DNA from: CAVSUZ01 sp963791885 | GTDB lineage: Bacteria; Pseudomonadota; Alphaproteobacteria; Acetobacterales; Acetobacteraceae | Direction: 5' to 3' | Length of the DNA: 64,000 bases | Assembly: GCA_963791885.1 (NCBI GenBank) | Contig: CAWBUL010000006.1 | Location: 1,612,001-1,676,000 of the forward strand | In this document: piece by piece, positions 43,614-52,272 of the stretch | Position numbering within the stretch: position 1 is the stretch's first letter | Layout: every line of letters begins with the position of its first letter | Notes under the pieces: generated by a model | What the model saw: only the letters and a program-made list of their open reading frames with translations | Database searches by the model: none | What the model was told of the DNA's origin: nothing | Translations under genes and position numbers: made by a program

Positions 43614-44843
43614 TTACGAGCGATACGATCCGTTGATGTCGATGTATCCGTGCGTCAGGTCGCAGGTCCACACGGTCGCCTTGCCGCGCCCCAGCCCGAG
43701 ATGCACCTCGATATGGATGTCGCGCCCGCGCATATGCTCGACGACCGGCGTTTCATCGTAACCGGGTACAACGCCGCCATTGCGCGCCATCCACGTCCCG
43801 CCGACGGCAACCGATAGCTTGTCGCGGTCCGCCGGCTCGCCCGCCTTGCCTACGGCCATCACGATGCGGCCCCAGTTCGCATCCTCTCCCGCCACCGCTG
43901 TCTTCACCAGCGGCGAGTTGGCAATCGACATGGCGATCCGTTTGGCTGACCGCGCGGTCGTCGCTCCCGACACGTCGATGCGGATCAGCTTTTGCGCACC
44001 TTCGCCATCCCGCACCACCTGCAGGGCGAGATCCAGCAGCACGTCGTTCAGCTTGGCACTGAAATCCGCCAGCATGCGGCCGCCTTCGGTCGGCACGCGC
44101 GGATGCTTCGCCGCGCCCGTCGCGAACAGCAACACTGTGTCCGATGTCGAGGTATCGGAATCCACCGTTGTCCTGTTGAAACTTGTTTCCACACCCTTGC
44201 GCAGCAGCGAATCCAGCACCGGCGCAGGAATCTTCGCGTCCGTCGCGACGAAGCACAGCATGGTCGCCATGTCCGGCGCGATCATCCCGCTGCCCTTGGC
44301 AATGCCGTTGATCCGTACGTCGGCGTCGCCGATCCGTGCGACTCTGGTCGCCCCCTTGGGGAAGGTATCGGTCGTCATGATGCCGCGCGCCGCATCTGCC
44401 CAGGCATCGTCGCGCAAGGCGTCGTGGAGAGCCGGCAGCGCCGCGGTGATCTTCTCGTGCGGCAATACCTCACCGATCACGCCAGTGGATGCAAGAAACA
44501 CCTGCTTGGCTGGACAATCGAGCAGGCCACTCGCGGCGGCCGCTGTCGCTGCGCAGGCATCGCGCCCCGCCTTGCCGGTAAACACGTTCGCATTGCCCGC
44601 ATTCACCACCGCCGCGCGGGCCTTGCCGCCACGCAGCGCCGTCCGGCACCAATCCACCGGCGCGCCTGGACAGCGGCTGGTGGTGAACACGCCGGCCGCC
44701 GCGGTGCCGGGATCAAAGACCATCATCACCAGGTCCGTGCGATTGCGATAGCGGATATTCGCCTCCGCGGCGCCCAGCCGCACCCCGGCAACCGGCGCAA
44801 GCTCCGGCATCTGCACCGCAAGCGGCGAAACCTGCATGTCCAT
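43614..44843 (-). CDS. argJ: Bifunctional glutamate N-acetyltransferase / amino-acid acetyltransferase ArgJ
   Basis: 409 residues. The self-cleavage and nucleophile motif KGSGMIAPDMATMLCF is present, with the Thr of ATML as the acyl-enzyme residue. ANTVFVTSTGVIGEVL is replaced here by KQVFLASTGVIGEVLPHEKI, and the oxyanion residues lie in that block. The protein is made as one chain and cuts itself into alpha and beta subunits. It acetylates glutamate and recycles acetyl from N-acetylornithine in arginine synthesis. ATG at 44843 follows GGGAGGAG; the frame continues to 44888. It is a housekeeping gene between two catabolic modules. Confidence 0.94.
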   Translation of the reverse strand: MDMQVSPLAVQMPELAPVAGVRLGAAEANIRYRNRTDLVMMVFDPGTAAAGVFTTSRCPGAPVDWCRTALRGGKARAAVVNAGNANVFTGKAGRDACAATAAAASGLLDCPAKQVFLASTGVIGEVLPHEKITAALPALHDALRDDAWADAARGIMTTDTFPKGATRVARIGDADVRINGIAKGSGMIAPDMATMLCFVATDAKIPAPVLDSLLRKGVETSFNRTTVDSDTSTSDTVLLFATGAAKHPRVPTEGGRMLADFSAKLNDVLLDLALQVVRDGEGAQKLIRIDVSGATTARSAKRIAMSIANSPLVKTAVAGEDANWGRIVMAVGKAGEPADRDKLSVAVGGTWMARNGGVVPGYDETPVVEHMRGRDIHIEVHLGLGRGKATVWTCDLTHGYIDINGSYRS

Positions 44844-45134
44844 GCGATCTCCTCCCGATTGATGGGCAGAGGTGTAGCGGCCTCGCACCGGCCTGCACAG
44901 AGCGCCGCTCCCACCGTTGCCGCGAAGGAGCCTGAGCAGCGAGGCACGTCGCGGCGGGAGACGCGCCTTCGCGGCTCAGCAGGGAGTTGAAACCGCTTGC
45001 AGCCTTGGCGAGACTCGAATCGGTGCTAAAATGTTGCTGGAGCCGCGTGAGGGAGTCCGCCGGCTTCGGGACACCCGACAAATGAAGGTGGCCGCTGGAG
45101 TTAAATAATGATGATAGGTGATTGGAGACACAAA

Positions 45135-45512
45135 ATGCCGATACGTAATTGCTGCTTGACCATGCTATCGCTGCTTGTCGTGCTATCTGGCCGGTCACTT
45201 CCTGCCTACGCACAAATGAGTCCATTCAATAACGGCTTCAACGGGACCCTGAACGGCGATGATTTGAATGCGATGATGATCGCGGGGCAGCAACTCTACG
45301 GGCGCAACAGCGTGCACAACGGAGCAAACACGACCTGGTCCAACCCCAAGACCGGAAACCGGGGAACCATCACTGTCTTGCAGAGCTTCACCGAGCACGG
45401 GATGCAGTGCCGAAAAGTTAGATACGACAACCGAGTGGTAAATCTCGAAGGTATTCGGTCGTCTACTTTGAACTGGTGCAAGACCCCTAAGGGCGAGTGG
45501 AAGATAGGCTAA
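45135..45512 (+). CDS. Small secreted protein, RT0821/Lpp0805-type surface-protein C-terminal domain
   Basis: 125 residues. Signal peptide to about residue 26 (LVVLSGRSLPAYAQ). The mature part has GTLNGDDLNAMMIAGQQLYGRNSVHNGANTTWSNPKTGNRGT, then ITVLQSFTEHGMQCRKVRY, and ends LNWCKTPKGEWKIG. The 'W-x-NP-x-TG-x-GT...G-x-x-CR...C-x-x-x-x-G-x-W' spacing resembles the 17-kDa-antigen-like C-terminal domain of outer-membrane proteins. The two Cys may form a disulfide. ATG at 45135 follows GGAG; ATG at 45108 is an alternative. No operon. Confidence 0.7.
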   Translation: MPIRNCCLTMLSLLVVLSGRSLPAYAQMSPFNNGFNGTLNGDDLNAMMIAGQQLYGRNSVHNGANTTWSNPKTGNRGTITVLQSFTEHGMQCRKVRYDNRVVNLEGIRSSTLNWCKTPKGEWKIG

Positions 45513-45677
45513 TCCGCCGATCGGCTGCTAACGTCCGCAACTTCATCGGCTACTTCATGTCGGACGAGCCATTGCGCTGGCCATTAGATCTTGGAAAACA
45601 CACGTATGCCCAGTCTCCGCGCATCTCCGGCGAAGCCGTGCGTAAAGTGGCCATGATCCGCCCCCGCGCCGCCTGAC

Positions 45678-47696
45678 ATGTTCCCCTTGCTTCTGATCGC
45701 CAATCGCGGCGAAATCGCTTGCCGCATTGCCCGGACCGCGCGGCGCATGGGGATCGAAACCATCGCCGTGTTCTCGGACGCCGATGCCGGCGCGCTCCAC
45801 ACCGAGGCCGCAGACCGCGCCGTCCGCATCGGCCCGGCTCCTGCCCGCAACTCCTATCTCAACATCCCCGCGATCATCGACGCCGCCCGCAAGACCGGCG
45901 TGGCCGCCATCCACCCGGGCTATGGCTTCCTTTCGGAAAACCCCGCCTTCGCAGAGGCCTGCGAGGCTGTCGGCCTGATCTGGATTGGCCCGCCCCCCAC
46001 CGCCATGCGCGCCATGGGTTCCAAATCCGCCGCCAAGGCGCTGATGGAGCAAGCCGGTGTGCCCGTCCTGCCGGGCTACCATGGCGCAGAGCAGTCGCTT
46101 GAGCACTTGGCGGATGAAGCCGCCCGCATCGGCTTTCCCGTCGTCATCAAGGCCATCGCCGGTGGCGGCGGTCGCGGCATGCGCGTCGTCCACCATGCCA
46201 CAGACTTTCCGTCGGCCCTCGCGGCCGCCCGCCAGGAGGCCGCCACGGCCTTCGGCGAAGACACGGTGCTGATCGAACGCTACGTGCAGCGCCCTCGTCA
46301 TGTCGAAGTGCAGGTCTTCGCCGACACCCACGGGAACGCTGTCCACCTGTTCGAGCGTGATTGCTCCTCCCAACGGCGCCATCAGAAGGTGATCGAGGAA
46401 GCGCCCGCGCCTGGTCTGGCGCCCGCCACCCGCAACGCCATGGGCAGCGCCGCCGTGGCTGCAGCGCGCGCTGTCGGCTACACCGGCGCCGGCACTGTCG
46501 AGTTCGTTTTCGAGAACGACGATTTCTACTTCCTGGAGATGAACACCCGTCTGCAGGTCGAGCACCCGGTGACTGAGATGATCACCGGCTTCGACCTAGT
46601 GGAATGGCAGTTGCGCATCGCCGCTGGCGAAACTCTGCCCGCGGAGGGTGATGCGATCCGCATCCACGGCCACGCTTTCGAGGCGCGCCTCTACGCCGAG
46701 GATCCTGCCCGCGACTTCGCGCCCTCTATCGGCCGCATCCAGGCGCTGCGGTTACCCGATAGGATCCGTGTCGATACCGGCGTGCGCCAGGGCGACGAGA
46801 TTTCGATCCACTATGACCCGATGATTGCCAAACTGATCTGTCACGCCGCCACGCGCGATCAGGCGCTGGGCATGCTGCGCCGAGCCCTGGCGGAATGTCA
46901 GGTTGCGGGTGTTGCCACCAATCTCGATCTGCTTGGCCGCATCGCCGCCCATCCGGATTTCGCAGCGGGGCCAATCGACACCGGCTTCATTGCCCGCAAC
47001 GCCGATGTGCTGCTGCGCGCCAACACCGATCCATCGCCCGAAGTTCTCGCCCTCGCGGCGCTGGGCGTTGTCGCCGCCCAAGCGGAGCAGGCACGTGGCG
47101 CGGCGCTGGCCAGCGTCGATCCGCACTCGCCCTGGCACGCGACAGACGGCTGGTGGCTCAACGCGAGTGTCGATCGGGTGCTGGAATTTCATGCTGATCC
47201 GCCCACCATCGTTCGTCTGCATCCCGCATCACCCGGCTGGCAGCTCGTGATCGGGCGCGAAACCTTCATGGGCGATGCAATGCTTCATTCGGACGGCCTT
47301 CTCCATGCCGAATTGGACGGTTCCCGCCGGCATATCCCGTTTCATCTGCAATCGGGCACTGCCGTGCTCCGCCTTGATGGGGAGACCTGGCGCCTGACCC
47401 TCGCCGATCCGGTTGCCGAGGCCGATGCCGCCGTCGACAGCACGGGACGCCTCGTCGCACCCATCCCCGGCCAGGTCACCGCCGTCGCTGTCCTCCCCGG
47501 CGACCGCGTGACCCGCGGTACCCTGCTCGTCACGATGGAAGCAATGAAGACCGTGTTCCGCCTCAACGCCACTGCCGACGCCACCGTCAGCGGCGTCTCC
47601 TGCCGCCCCGGCGACATCGTTCAGGAGGGCCAGGTACTGGTGCGTTTCGCGGAAGAAGAGAGTGTGATCGCTGGAGGCGGAACGTCGGAAGCGTGA
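45678..47696 (+). CDS. Biotin-dependent acyl-CoA carboxylase alpha subunit (BC + BCCP)
   Basis: 672 residues. Biotin carboxylase domain (1-450): LLIANRGEIACRIARTARRMGI, ATP-grasp loop KAIAGGGGRGMRVV, ERDCSSQRRHQKVIEEAPAP, and EMNTRLQVEHPVTE. A middle BT-like region follows, and the C-terminal BCCP has biotinyl Lys624 in TMEAMKT. It matches the alpha subunits of acetyl/propionyl/3-methylcrotonyl-CoA carboxylases. The carboxyltransferase beta subunit that should accompany it is absent from the window; instead an HyuB-type gene follows. So its acyl-CoA partner is unknown. Its end lies in the first of three 56-bp repeats, and its TGA overlaps a GTG. Confidence 0.92.
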   Translation: MFPLLLIANRGEIACRIARTARRMGIETIAVFSDADAGALHTEAADRAVRIGPAPARNSYLNIPAIIDAARKTGVAAIHPGYGFLSENPAFAEACEAVGLIWIGPPPTAMRAMGSKSAAKALMEQAGVPVLPGYHGAEQSLEHLADEAARIGFPVVIKAIAGGGGRGMRVVHHATDFPSALAAARQEAATAFGEDTVLIERYVQRPRHVEVQVFADTHGNAVHLFERDCSSQRRHQKVIEEAPAPGLAPATRNAMGSAAVAAARAVGYTGAGTVEFVFENDDFYFLEMNTRLQVEHPVTEMITGFDLVEWQLRIAAGETLPAEGDAIRIHGHAFEARLYAEDPARDFAPSIGRIQALRLPDRIRVDTGVRQGDEISIHYDPMIAKLICHAATRDQALGMLRRALAECQVAGVATNLDLLGRIAAHPDFAAGPIDTGFIARNADVLLRANTDPSPEVLALAALGVVAAQAEQARGAALASVDPHSPWHATDGWWLNASVDRVLEFHADPPTIVRLHPASPGWQLVIGRETFMGDAMLHSDGLLHAELDGSRRHIPFHLQSGTAVLRLDGETWRLTLADPVAEADAAVDSTGRLVAPIPGQVTAVAVLPGDRVTRGTLLVTMEAMKTVFRLNATADATVSGVSCRPGDIVQEGQVLVRFAEEESVIAGGGTSEA

Positions 47697-47829
47697 ATCA
47701 CACTCTCAAAACAACGGGTGTGATCGCTGGAGGCGGAACGTCGGAAGCGTGAATCACACTCTCAAAACAACGGGTGTGATCGCTGGAGGCGGAACGTCGG
47801 AAACATGAATCACACTCTCAACACAACAG
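47662..47829 (+). repeat. 56-bp tandem repeat, three copies, at a stop/start junction
   Basis: Units begin with GTGTGATCGCTGGAGGCGGA at 47662, 47718 and 47774. The first two are identical; the third differs (ACATGAAT for GCGTGAAT, then CTCAACACAACAGG). Each unit has GGAGGCGGAA followed by a start codon overlapping a stop: GTGA at 47693-47696 and 47749-47752, ATGA at 47805-47808. This gives two 19-codon reading frames (47693-47752 and 47749-47808), each linked by a 4-bp overlap to the next, between the carboxylase and the HyuB gene. The 56-bp period is 3n+2, which is what keeps each start in register with the next stop. Confidence 0.9.
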
Positions 47830-49379
47830 GAGTCCGCGTGAACTCGCCCGATCCCATCACCGTCGAGGTCATCGGCAGCGCGCTTTCCTCCATCGTGGAA
47901 GAAATGGGCGAGGCCCTCATTCGCGCCAGCTTTTCCACCAACATCAAGGAACGCCGCGACTGCTCCACCGCGCTGTTCGACACGGAAGGCCGGACGCTCT
48001 GCCAGGCCGAGCACATTCCCATCCATCTCGGCAGCTTTCTTGATCTCATTCCGCAGATCCGCGCCCGTCATGACATAACGCAACTCAGGCCGGGAGATGT
48101 TTTCATCGGCAACGATGCCTATGCCGGCGGCGGCACGCACCTGCCGGACATTGTCCTCGCAGAACCGGTCTTCGTCCGCGGCACGCTCGTCGCCTGGGCA
48201 GTCAACCTTGCCCACCACGCCGACTTCGCCGATCGCGGTCACGCCCATATCTACCAGGAGGGGCTGCGTATTCCGCCCGTGCGCCTCTATCGCGCCAGTA
48301 CGCTTGAGCAGGATGTTCTGGATCTGGTGCTGCTGAATTGCCAGGTGCCGCGCGAGCGCCTGTCGGATCTGCGCGCCCAGATGGCCGCTAATCGCCTCGG
48401 AGTCGAACGCCTGACGACCCTCTGCGACAAATACGGCACGCAAACCGTCCTCGCCGCTGGTGACGCTCTGCTCGACTACGCCGAACGCAAGATGCGTGCC
48501 GGCATCGCCCGCATCCCGGATGGTACCTACAGCTTCGCCGATCGCTACGACTGTCCGGAAATCGATGGCGAGCTCGATCTGTCCTGCACCATTGCGGTGC
48601 AGGGTGAGGAAATGCATCTCGCATTCGATGGCTCGCCCCAGGTGCGCGCCGGTCTGAACATGACCTTCACGGCGCTGCTCTCCACCGTCTATTATGCGGT
48701 GAAGTCACTGGTCGATCCGTCCATCCTGCCTAACGCCGGCCTCGCCCGGCCGCTCCATGTCACCGCGCCCACCGGCACCATCGTCAACTGCGTGCATCCC
48801 GCCGCGGTCAACGGCCGGCTCGGCACCTGTCAGCGTGTGGTGGATCTGATCTTCGGCGCTCTCGCGCCCGCCACTCCAGACAGCGTCATCGCCGCCAGCA
48901 ACGGTGCCTGCACCTCCGTCACCTTCGCCGGCTCCGTTCCCGGCAGCAACGCGCTATGGGTTTATCTGGAAACCATCGGCGGCGGCTCCGGCGCCAGAGC
49001 CAGCAAAGACGGGCTGGACGGCGTGCACGTGCACATGACCAACACCTCCAACCTCCCCGTCGAGGCCCTCGAACGCGAATACCCCTTGACCCTGCTCCGT
49101 TACGAATTGGTGGACGGTTCAGCCGGCGCAGGCCGCTATCGCGGTGGCATGGGATTGCGCCGCACCTACCGCGCCGAGACCGAGTGTCGCGTGCGCGTCG
49201 ATATTGCCCGGGTTCTGAGCGAGCCCTGGGGTTTGTTTGGTGGTCGCCCCGGCGGCCGCGCCACCATCCACACCACCGGCGCGATCGATCATGGCCGTGT
49301 CACCATGCATCCGGGCGACACGCTGGAGATCGTCACCGCTGGCGCCGGGGGTTATCAGAGCGCATCGGAACCAAACTGA
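47805..49379 (+). CDS. Hydantoinase B / oxoprolinase family protein (HyuB)
   Basis: 524 residues from ATG 47805, or 513 from GTG 47838, which has AGGAG 6 nt before it and gives the family-like start MNSPDPITVEVIG. The body is HyuB: ALIRASFSTNIKERRDCSTALFD, HIPIHLGSFLDLIP, GDVFIGNDAYAGGGTHLPDIVL and WGLFGGRPGGRATI. HyuB proteins open imide or lactam rings with ATP, usually together with HyuA. No HyuA is near; the partner here may be the carboxylase, as in acetophenone/acetone-type carboxylase systems (inference). The third repeat unit supplies its start region. It converges on the SDR gene with 12 bp between stops. Confidence 0.92.
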   Translation: MNHTLNTTGVRVNSPDPITVEVIGSALSSIVEEMGEALIRASFSTNIKERRDCSTALFDTEGRTLCQAEHIPIHLGSFLDLIPQIRARHDITQLRPGDVFIGNDAYAGGGTHLPDIVLAEPVFVRGTLVAWAVNLAHHADFADRGHAHIYQEGLRIPPVRLYRASTLEQDVLDLVLLNCQVPRERLSDLRAQMAANRLGVERLTTLCDKYGTQTVLAAGDALLDYAERKMRAGIARIPDGTYSFADRYDCPEIDGELDLSCTIAVQGEEMHLAFDGSPQVRAGLNMTFTALLSTVYYAVKSLVDPSILPNAGLARPLHVTAPTGTIVNCVHPAAVNGRLGTCQRVVDLIFGALAPATPDSVIAASNGACTSVTFAGSVPGSNALWVYLETIGGGSGARASKDGLDGVHVHMTNTSNLPVEALEREYPLTLLRYELVDGSAGAGRYRGGMGLRRTYRAETECRVRVDIARVLSEPWGLFGGRPGGRATIHTTGAIDHGRVTMHPGDTLEIVTAGAGGYQSASEPN

Positions 49380-49391
49380 TGGTGGGGTTGC

Positions 49392-50180
49392 TCACATACG
49401 AATGCCCGCGAATAACAGGCCGCCATCAATAGGCACGACCGATCCTGTTAAGTACGATGCGTCTTGCGAGACAAGAAACGCCACGACCCCAGCAACCTCT
49501 TCGGCCGTTCCGAGCCGGCCGACGGGTATGCGGCGTTCCCTTTCCGCACGTGCCTCCTGCGTCAGCGCCGTCTTCAGAAAATCAGTCGCAATCGTCCCAG
49601 GTGCGATCGCGTTGACCCCCACACCGTGCGGCGCGAGCTCGAAAGCCATGACACGCGTTAACGCCTCGAGCGCAGCCTTGCTGGCCGCATAGGCCGCCTG
49701 CTCACTATGCGCCATGTGCGCGGCCGCTGATGCCATGTTGACGACGGCTCCGCGGCGGTTGCGCGCCATGTGGCGGCAGACTTCCTGTGCTGTGATGAAC
49801 GCGCCAGTCAAATTGACGTGGAGCACCTGGTTCCACATGTCGTCGGACATTTCGAGAAATGGCGCGTGCAGACCTATCCCGGCATTGTTGATCAAGATCG
49901 TTGCTTCGCCCAATTCGGCAGTCGTTCGCTGAACAGCTTGCCGAACCTGATCCCGATTGGTGACATCACAGGGATAGAAAATCGATCTCTGACCGGCGCT
50001 GCGCAATCCAGCCGAGGTTTGTTCTCCGGTTTTCGGGTTGGTATCGAGTATCGCGACAGCCGCGCCTTCAGCGGAAAGGCGACGTGCGATGGTTCGCCCG
50101 ATGCCCTGGGCGCCACCTGTGACGATGGCGATTTCTCCGTCGAGCCGTCCTGGGCGATCCGTCTCACTGCTGGCGTTCAT
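49392..50180 (-). CDS. SDR-family oxidoreductase (FabG-like)
   Basis: 262 residues. NAD(P) motif VTGGAQGIGRTIARRL, NNAG in TILINNAGIGLHAPF, catalytic Ser in NMASAAAHMAHSEQ and the Y-x-x-x-K in AAYAASKAALEAL. C-terminal DASYLTGSVVPIDGGLLF. Classical short-chain dehydrogenase acting on a hydroxy/keto substrate. It starts 3 bp after the reconstructed end of the fused ABC ATPase gene, so it belongs to the minus-strand Dpp-type operon and probably modifies the imported compound. Confidence 0.92.
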   Translation of the reverse strand: MNASSETDRPGRLDGEIAIVTGGAQGIGRTIARRLSAEGAAVAILDTNPKTGEQTSAGLRSAGQRSIFYPCDVTNRDQVRQAVQRTTAELGEATILINNAGIGLHAPFLEMSDDMWNQVLHVNLTGAFITAQEVCRHMARNRRGAVVNMASAAAHMAHSEQAAYAASKAALEALTRVMAFELAPHGVGVNAIAPGTIATDFLKTALTQEARAERERRIPVGRLGTAEEVAGVVAFLVSQDASYLTGSVVPIDGGLLFAGIRM

Positions 50181-50183
50181 GTC

Positions 50184-52272
50184 CTATCTCCCAAGCATGG
50201 GCGTTTGCGCAGCGTGTGATCCGATGGAAATAGGATGCTGTGTTGCCATGCTGGCGATACCCGGAAAATGGCAGGCGACGAAATGCCCACCTTCTGGTGC
50301 TTCAAGCGGTGGGGCTTGCACTGCGCACACGTCCTGCGCATAGGGACATCGCGTTCTGAATCGGCATCCGCTGGGCGGAGAGCTCGGTGAAGGAGGCTCT
50401 CCCGAAAGGATAACGCGAGATCGAACTCTCCGCGCCGAGACCAGGAACCGACGACAGCAAGGCGACTGTATAGGGGTGCAGCGCATGGTCGCAGACGGCC
50501 TCGGCCGGCCCATATTCGACGATGTTGCCTAAAAACATGACCGCGACGTTCGTGCTGATATGGCGAACAATCCGCAGGTCGTGGCTGATAAAAATCAATG
50601 TGAGATTGATCGCCTCTCGCAACTCCTGAAACAGGTTGACGATCTGCGCCTGAATCGAGACGTCGAGCGCCGAAATAGGCTCATCCGCTACGATGAGTTG
50701 CGGGTTGGGCGCAATCGCCCGCGCGATCCCAACTCTCTGCCGCTGCCCGCCGGACAATTCGATCGGCAGGCGGCCTGCGGCGCGTTGGCCTAGTCCCACC
50801 AGATCCAGCACCTCGCTGACCCGCCGCATGCGGGAGGTGGCCTCGACACCGTGTGCGACCAACGGTTCGGCGACGAGATCGCGCACCCGGGCGCGTGGGT
50901 TCAGCAATTCGTAGGGGTCCTGGAACACCGCCTGAATATGCTTTCGTAGCTGCCGCAGTTCTTCGCCGCGGAGCCGGGCGATATCCCGCCCGTTGAAGAT
51001 GATACGGCCGCTATCAATATCAATCAGGCGAAGGATGCACCGTGCAAGGGTGGACTTGCCGCAGCCTGATTCACCCGCCAACCCCAGAACCTCCCCACGA
51101 CGTACTGACAGGGATACATTGTCCACAGCGTGCACTCGGGTCGGCCGCGCGAGGGGCCAGATACTCGGCCTCAGATGGTGCCGCGTCACCTGATCGAGGA
51201 TCAGCAGTGGTTCTTCACGGTTAGATTTGGCTCCGTCTCGTGGTGGCGCTTCCCCGGATGGCAACGTGCTCCGAACCAGTCCAGGTTGGAGTGACGACAG
51301 GTCCTGCTGAGCGACCCCGCATGCGACCGCGGATCCGCCTCGGTGCTCAAGCACGGGTTCGTTTTCATGGCAAACCGAAATCGCCCACGGACAGCGGGGA
51401 TGAAACGGACAGCCGCTCGGCAGTGCGCCCACAACAGGGGGCTCACCCGGGATTGCTGAAAGCTTTCCGGCATGGGTTGCTGCCGTTGGAACCGATCGGA
51501 GCAAGGCCTGTGTATAGGGATGCCGGGGGCTCGCCAAAATCGTTTTGGTTGGTCCAACCTCGACGATCCTGCCGGCGTACATGACCGCAATCGTGCCGCA
51601 GATCTCAGCGACTACACTGAGATCGTGGCTAACAAGGATCAGTGCCACGCCCTGCTCGCGATTCAACCGAACCCAGATCTCGACGATCTGCGCCTGCACG
51701 GTGGCGTCGAGGGCCGTGGTCGGCTCATCCGCAATAACCAAGGATGGCGATGCAATCATCGCCATCGCGATCATGGCCCGCTGACGCATGCCGCCCGAGA
51801 ATTCGTGTGGATAGCGGTGCATCGCCGTCGATGGATCGGGAATGCCGAGCTTGCGGAGCATCTGTTCTGCGGCAGAGGCGGCCGCCTGCGGTCGAGCCAA
51901 GTGGTGTAGCCGCAACGGCTCGCCAACCTGTGCGCCGATCGGCATCAGCGGATTGAGTGCTGCCAGCGATCCCTGGAATACCATGCCAAGGTCCTTGCCT
52001 CGGAGCTGCGCAAGGCGCCGCGGCGACGCAGACAGCAGTTCCTCGCCACGGAATCGCACGGATCCGCCGGTGGCACGCGCGCTCGCCGGCAGCAGACGCG
52101 AAATAGCGGATACGGTCAGCGTCTTTCCGGAACCAGACTCGCCCACCAGTCCCATCGCCTCACCCTGGTCGAGGCGAAAGGACACGCCGCGTACGACTTC
52201 CTGCCGTCGGCCGCCGATGTCGACAGATACACGCAGATCATCAACGGACAGGAGAGGGCTCGGATCCTTCAT
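50184..52272 (-). pseudogene. Fused double ABC ATPase (DppD-DppF type), frameshifted near the C-terminus
   Basis: Starting ATG 52272 (TGATG overlap with the permease stop), one chain carries two complete ATPases. D half: GESGSGKTLTVSAISRLL, SGGMRQRAMIAMAMI, LVIADEPTTALD. F half: GESGCGKSTLARCILRLI, LSGGQRQRVGIARAI, LIVADEPISALDVS. Each half has its own C-terminal oligopeptide domain: the first FHPRCPWAISVC, the second FRTRCPYAQDVC. The latter, with RVRSRVILSGEPPSP before it, is in a different phase from HPYTVALLSSVPGLGAE, so there is a shift at about 50425-50436. Length is 2,089 nt (3n+1). Without correction the protein continues to 50302 in the wrong phase (about 656 residues) and loses only the Cys-containing tail, so it might still work. 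Confidence 0.85.

Noticed and set aside
47662..47829. CRISPR array suggested by the tandem units
   Set aside because: The three units are directly adjacent with no spacers, are nearly identical over the full 56 bp and contain coding ends. No cas genes are present.
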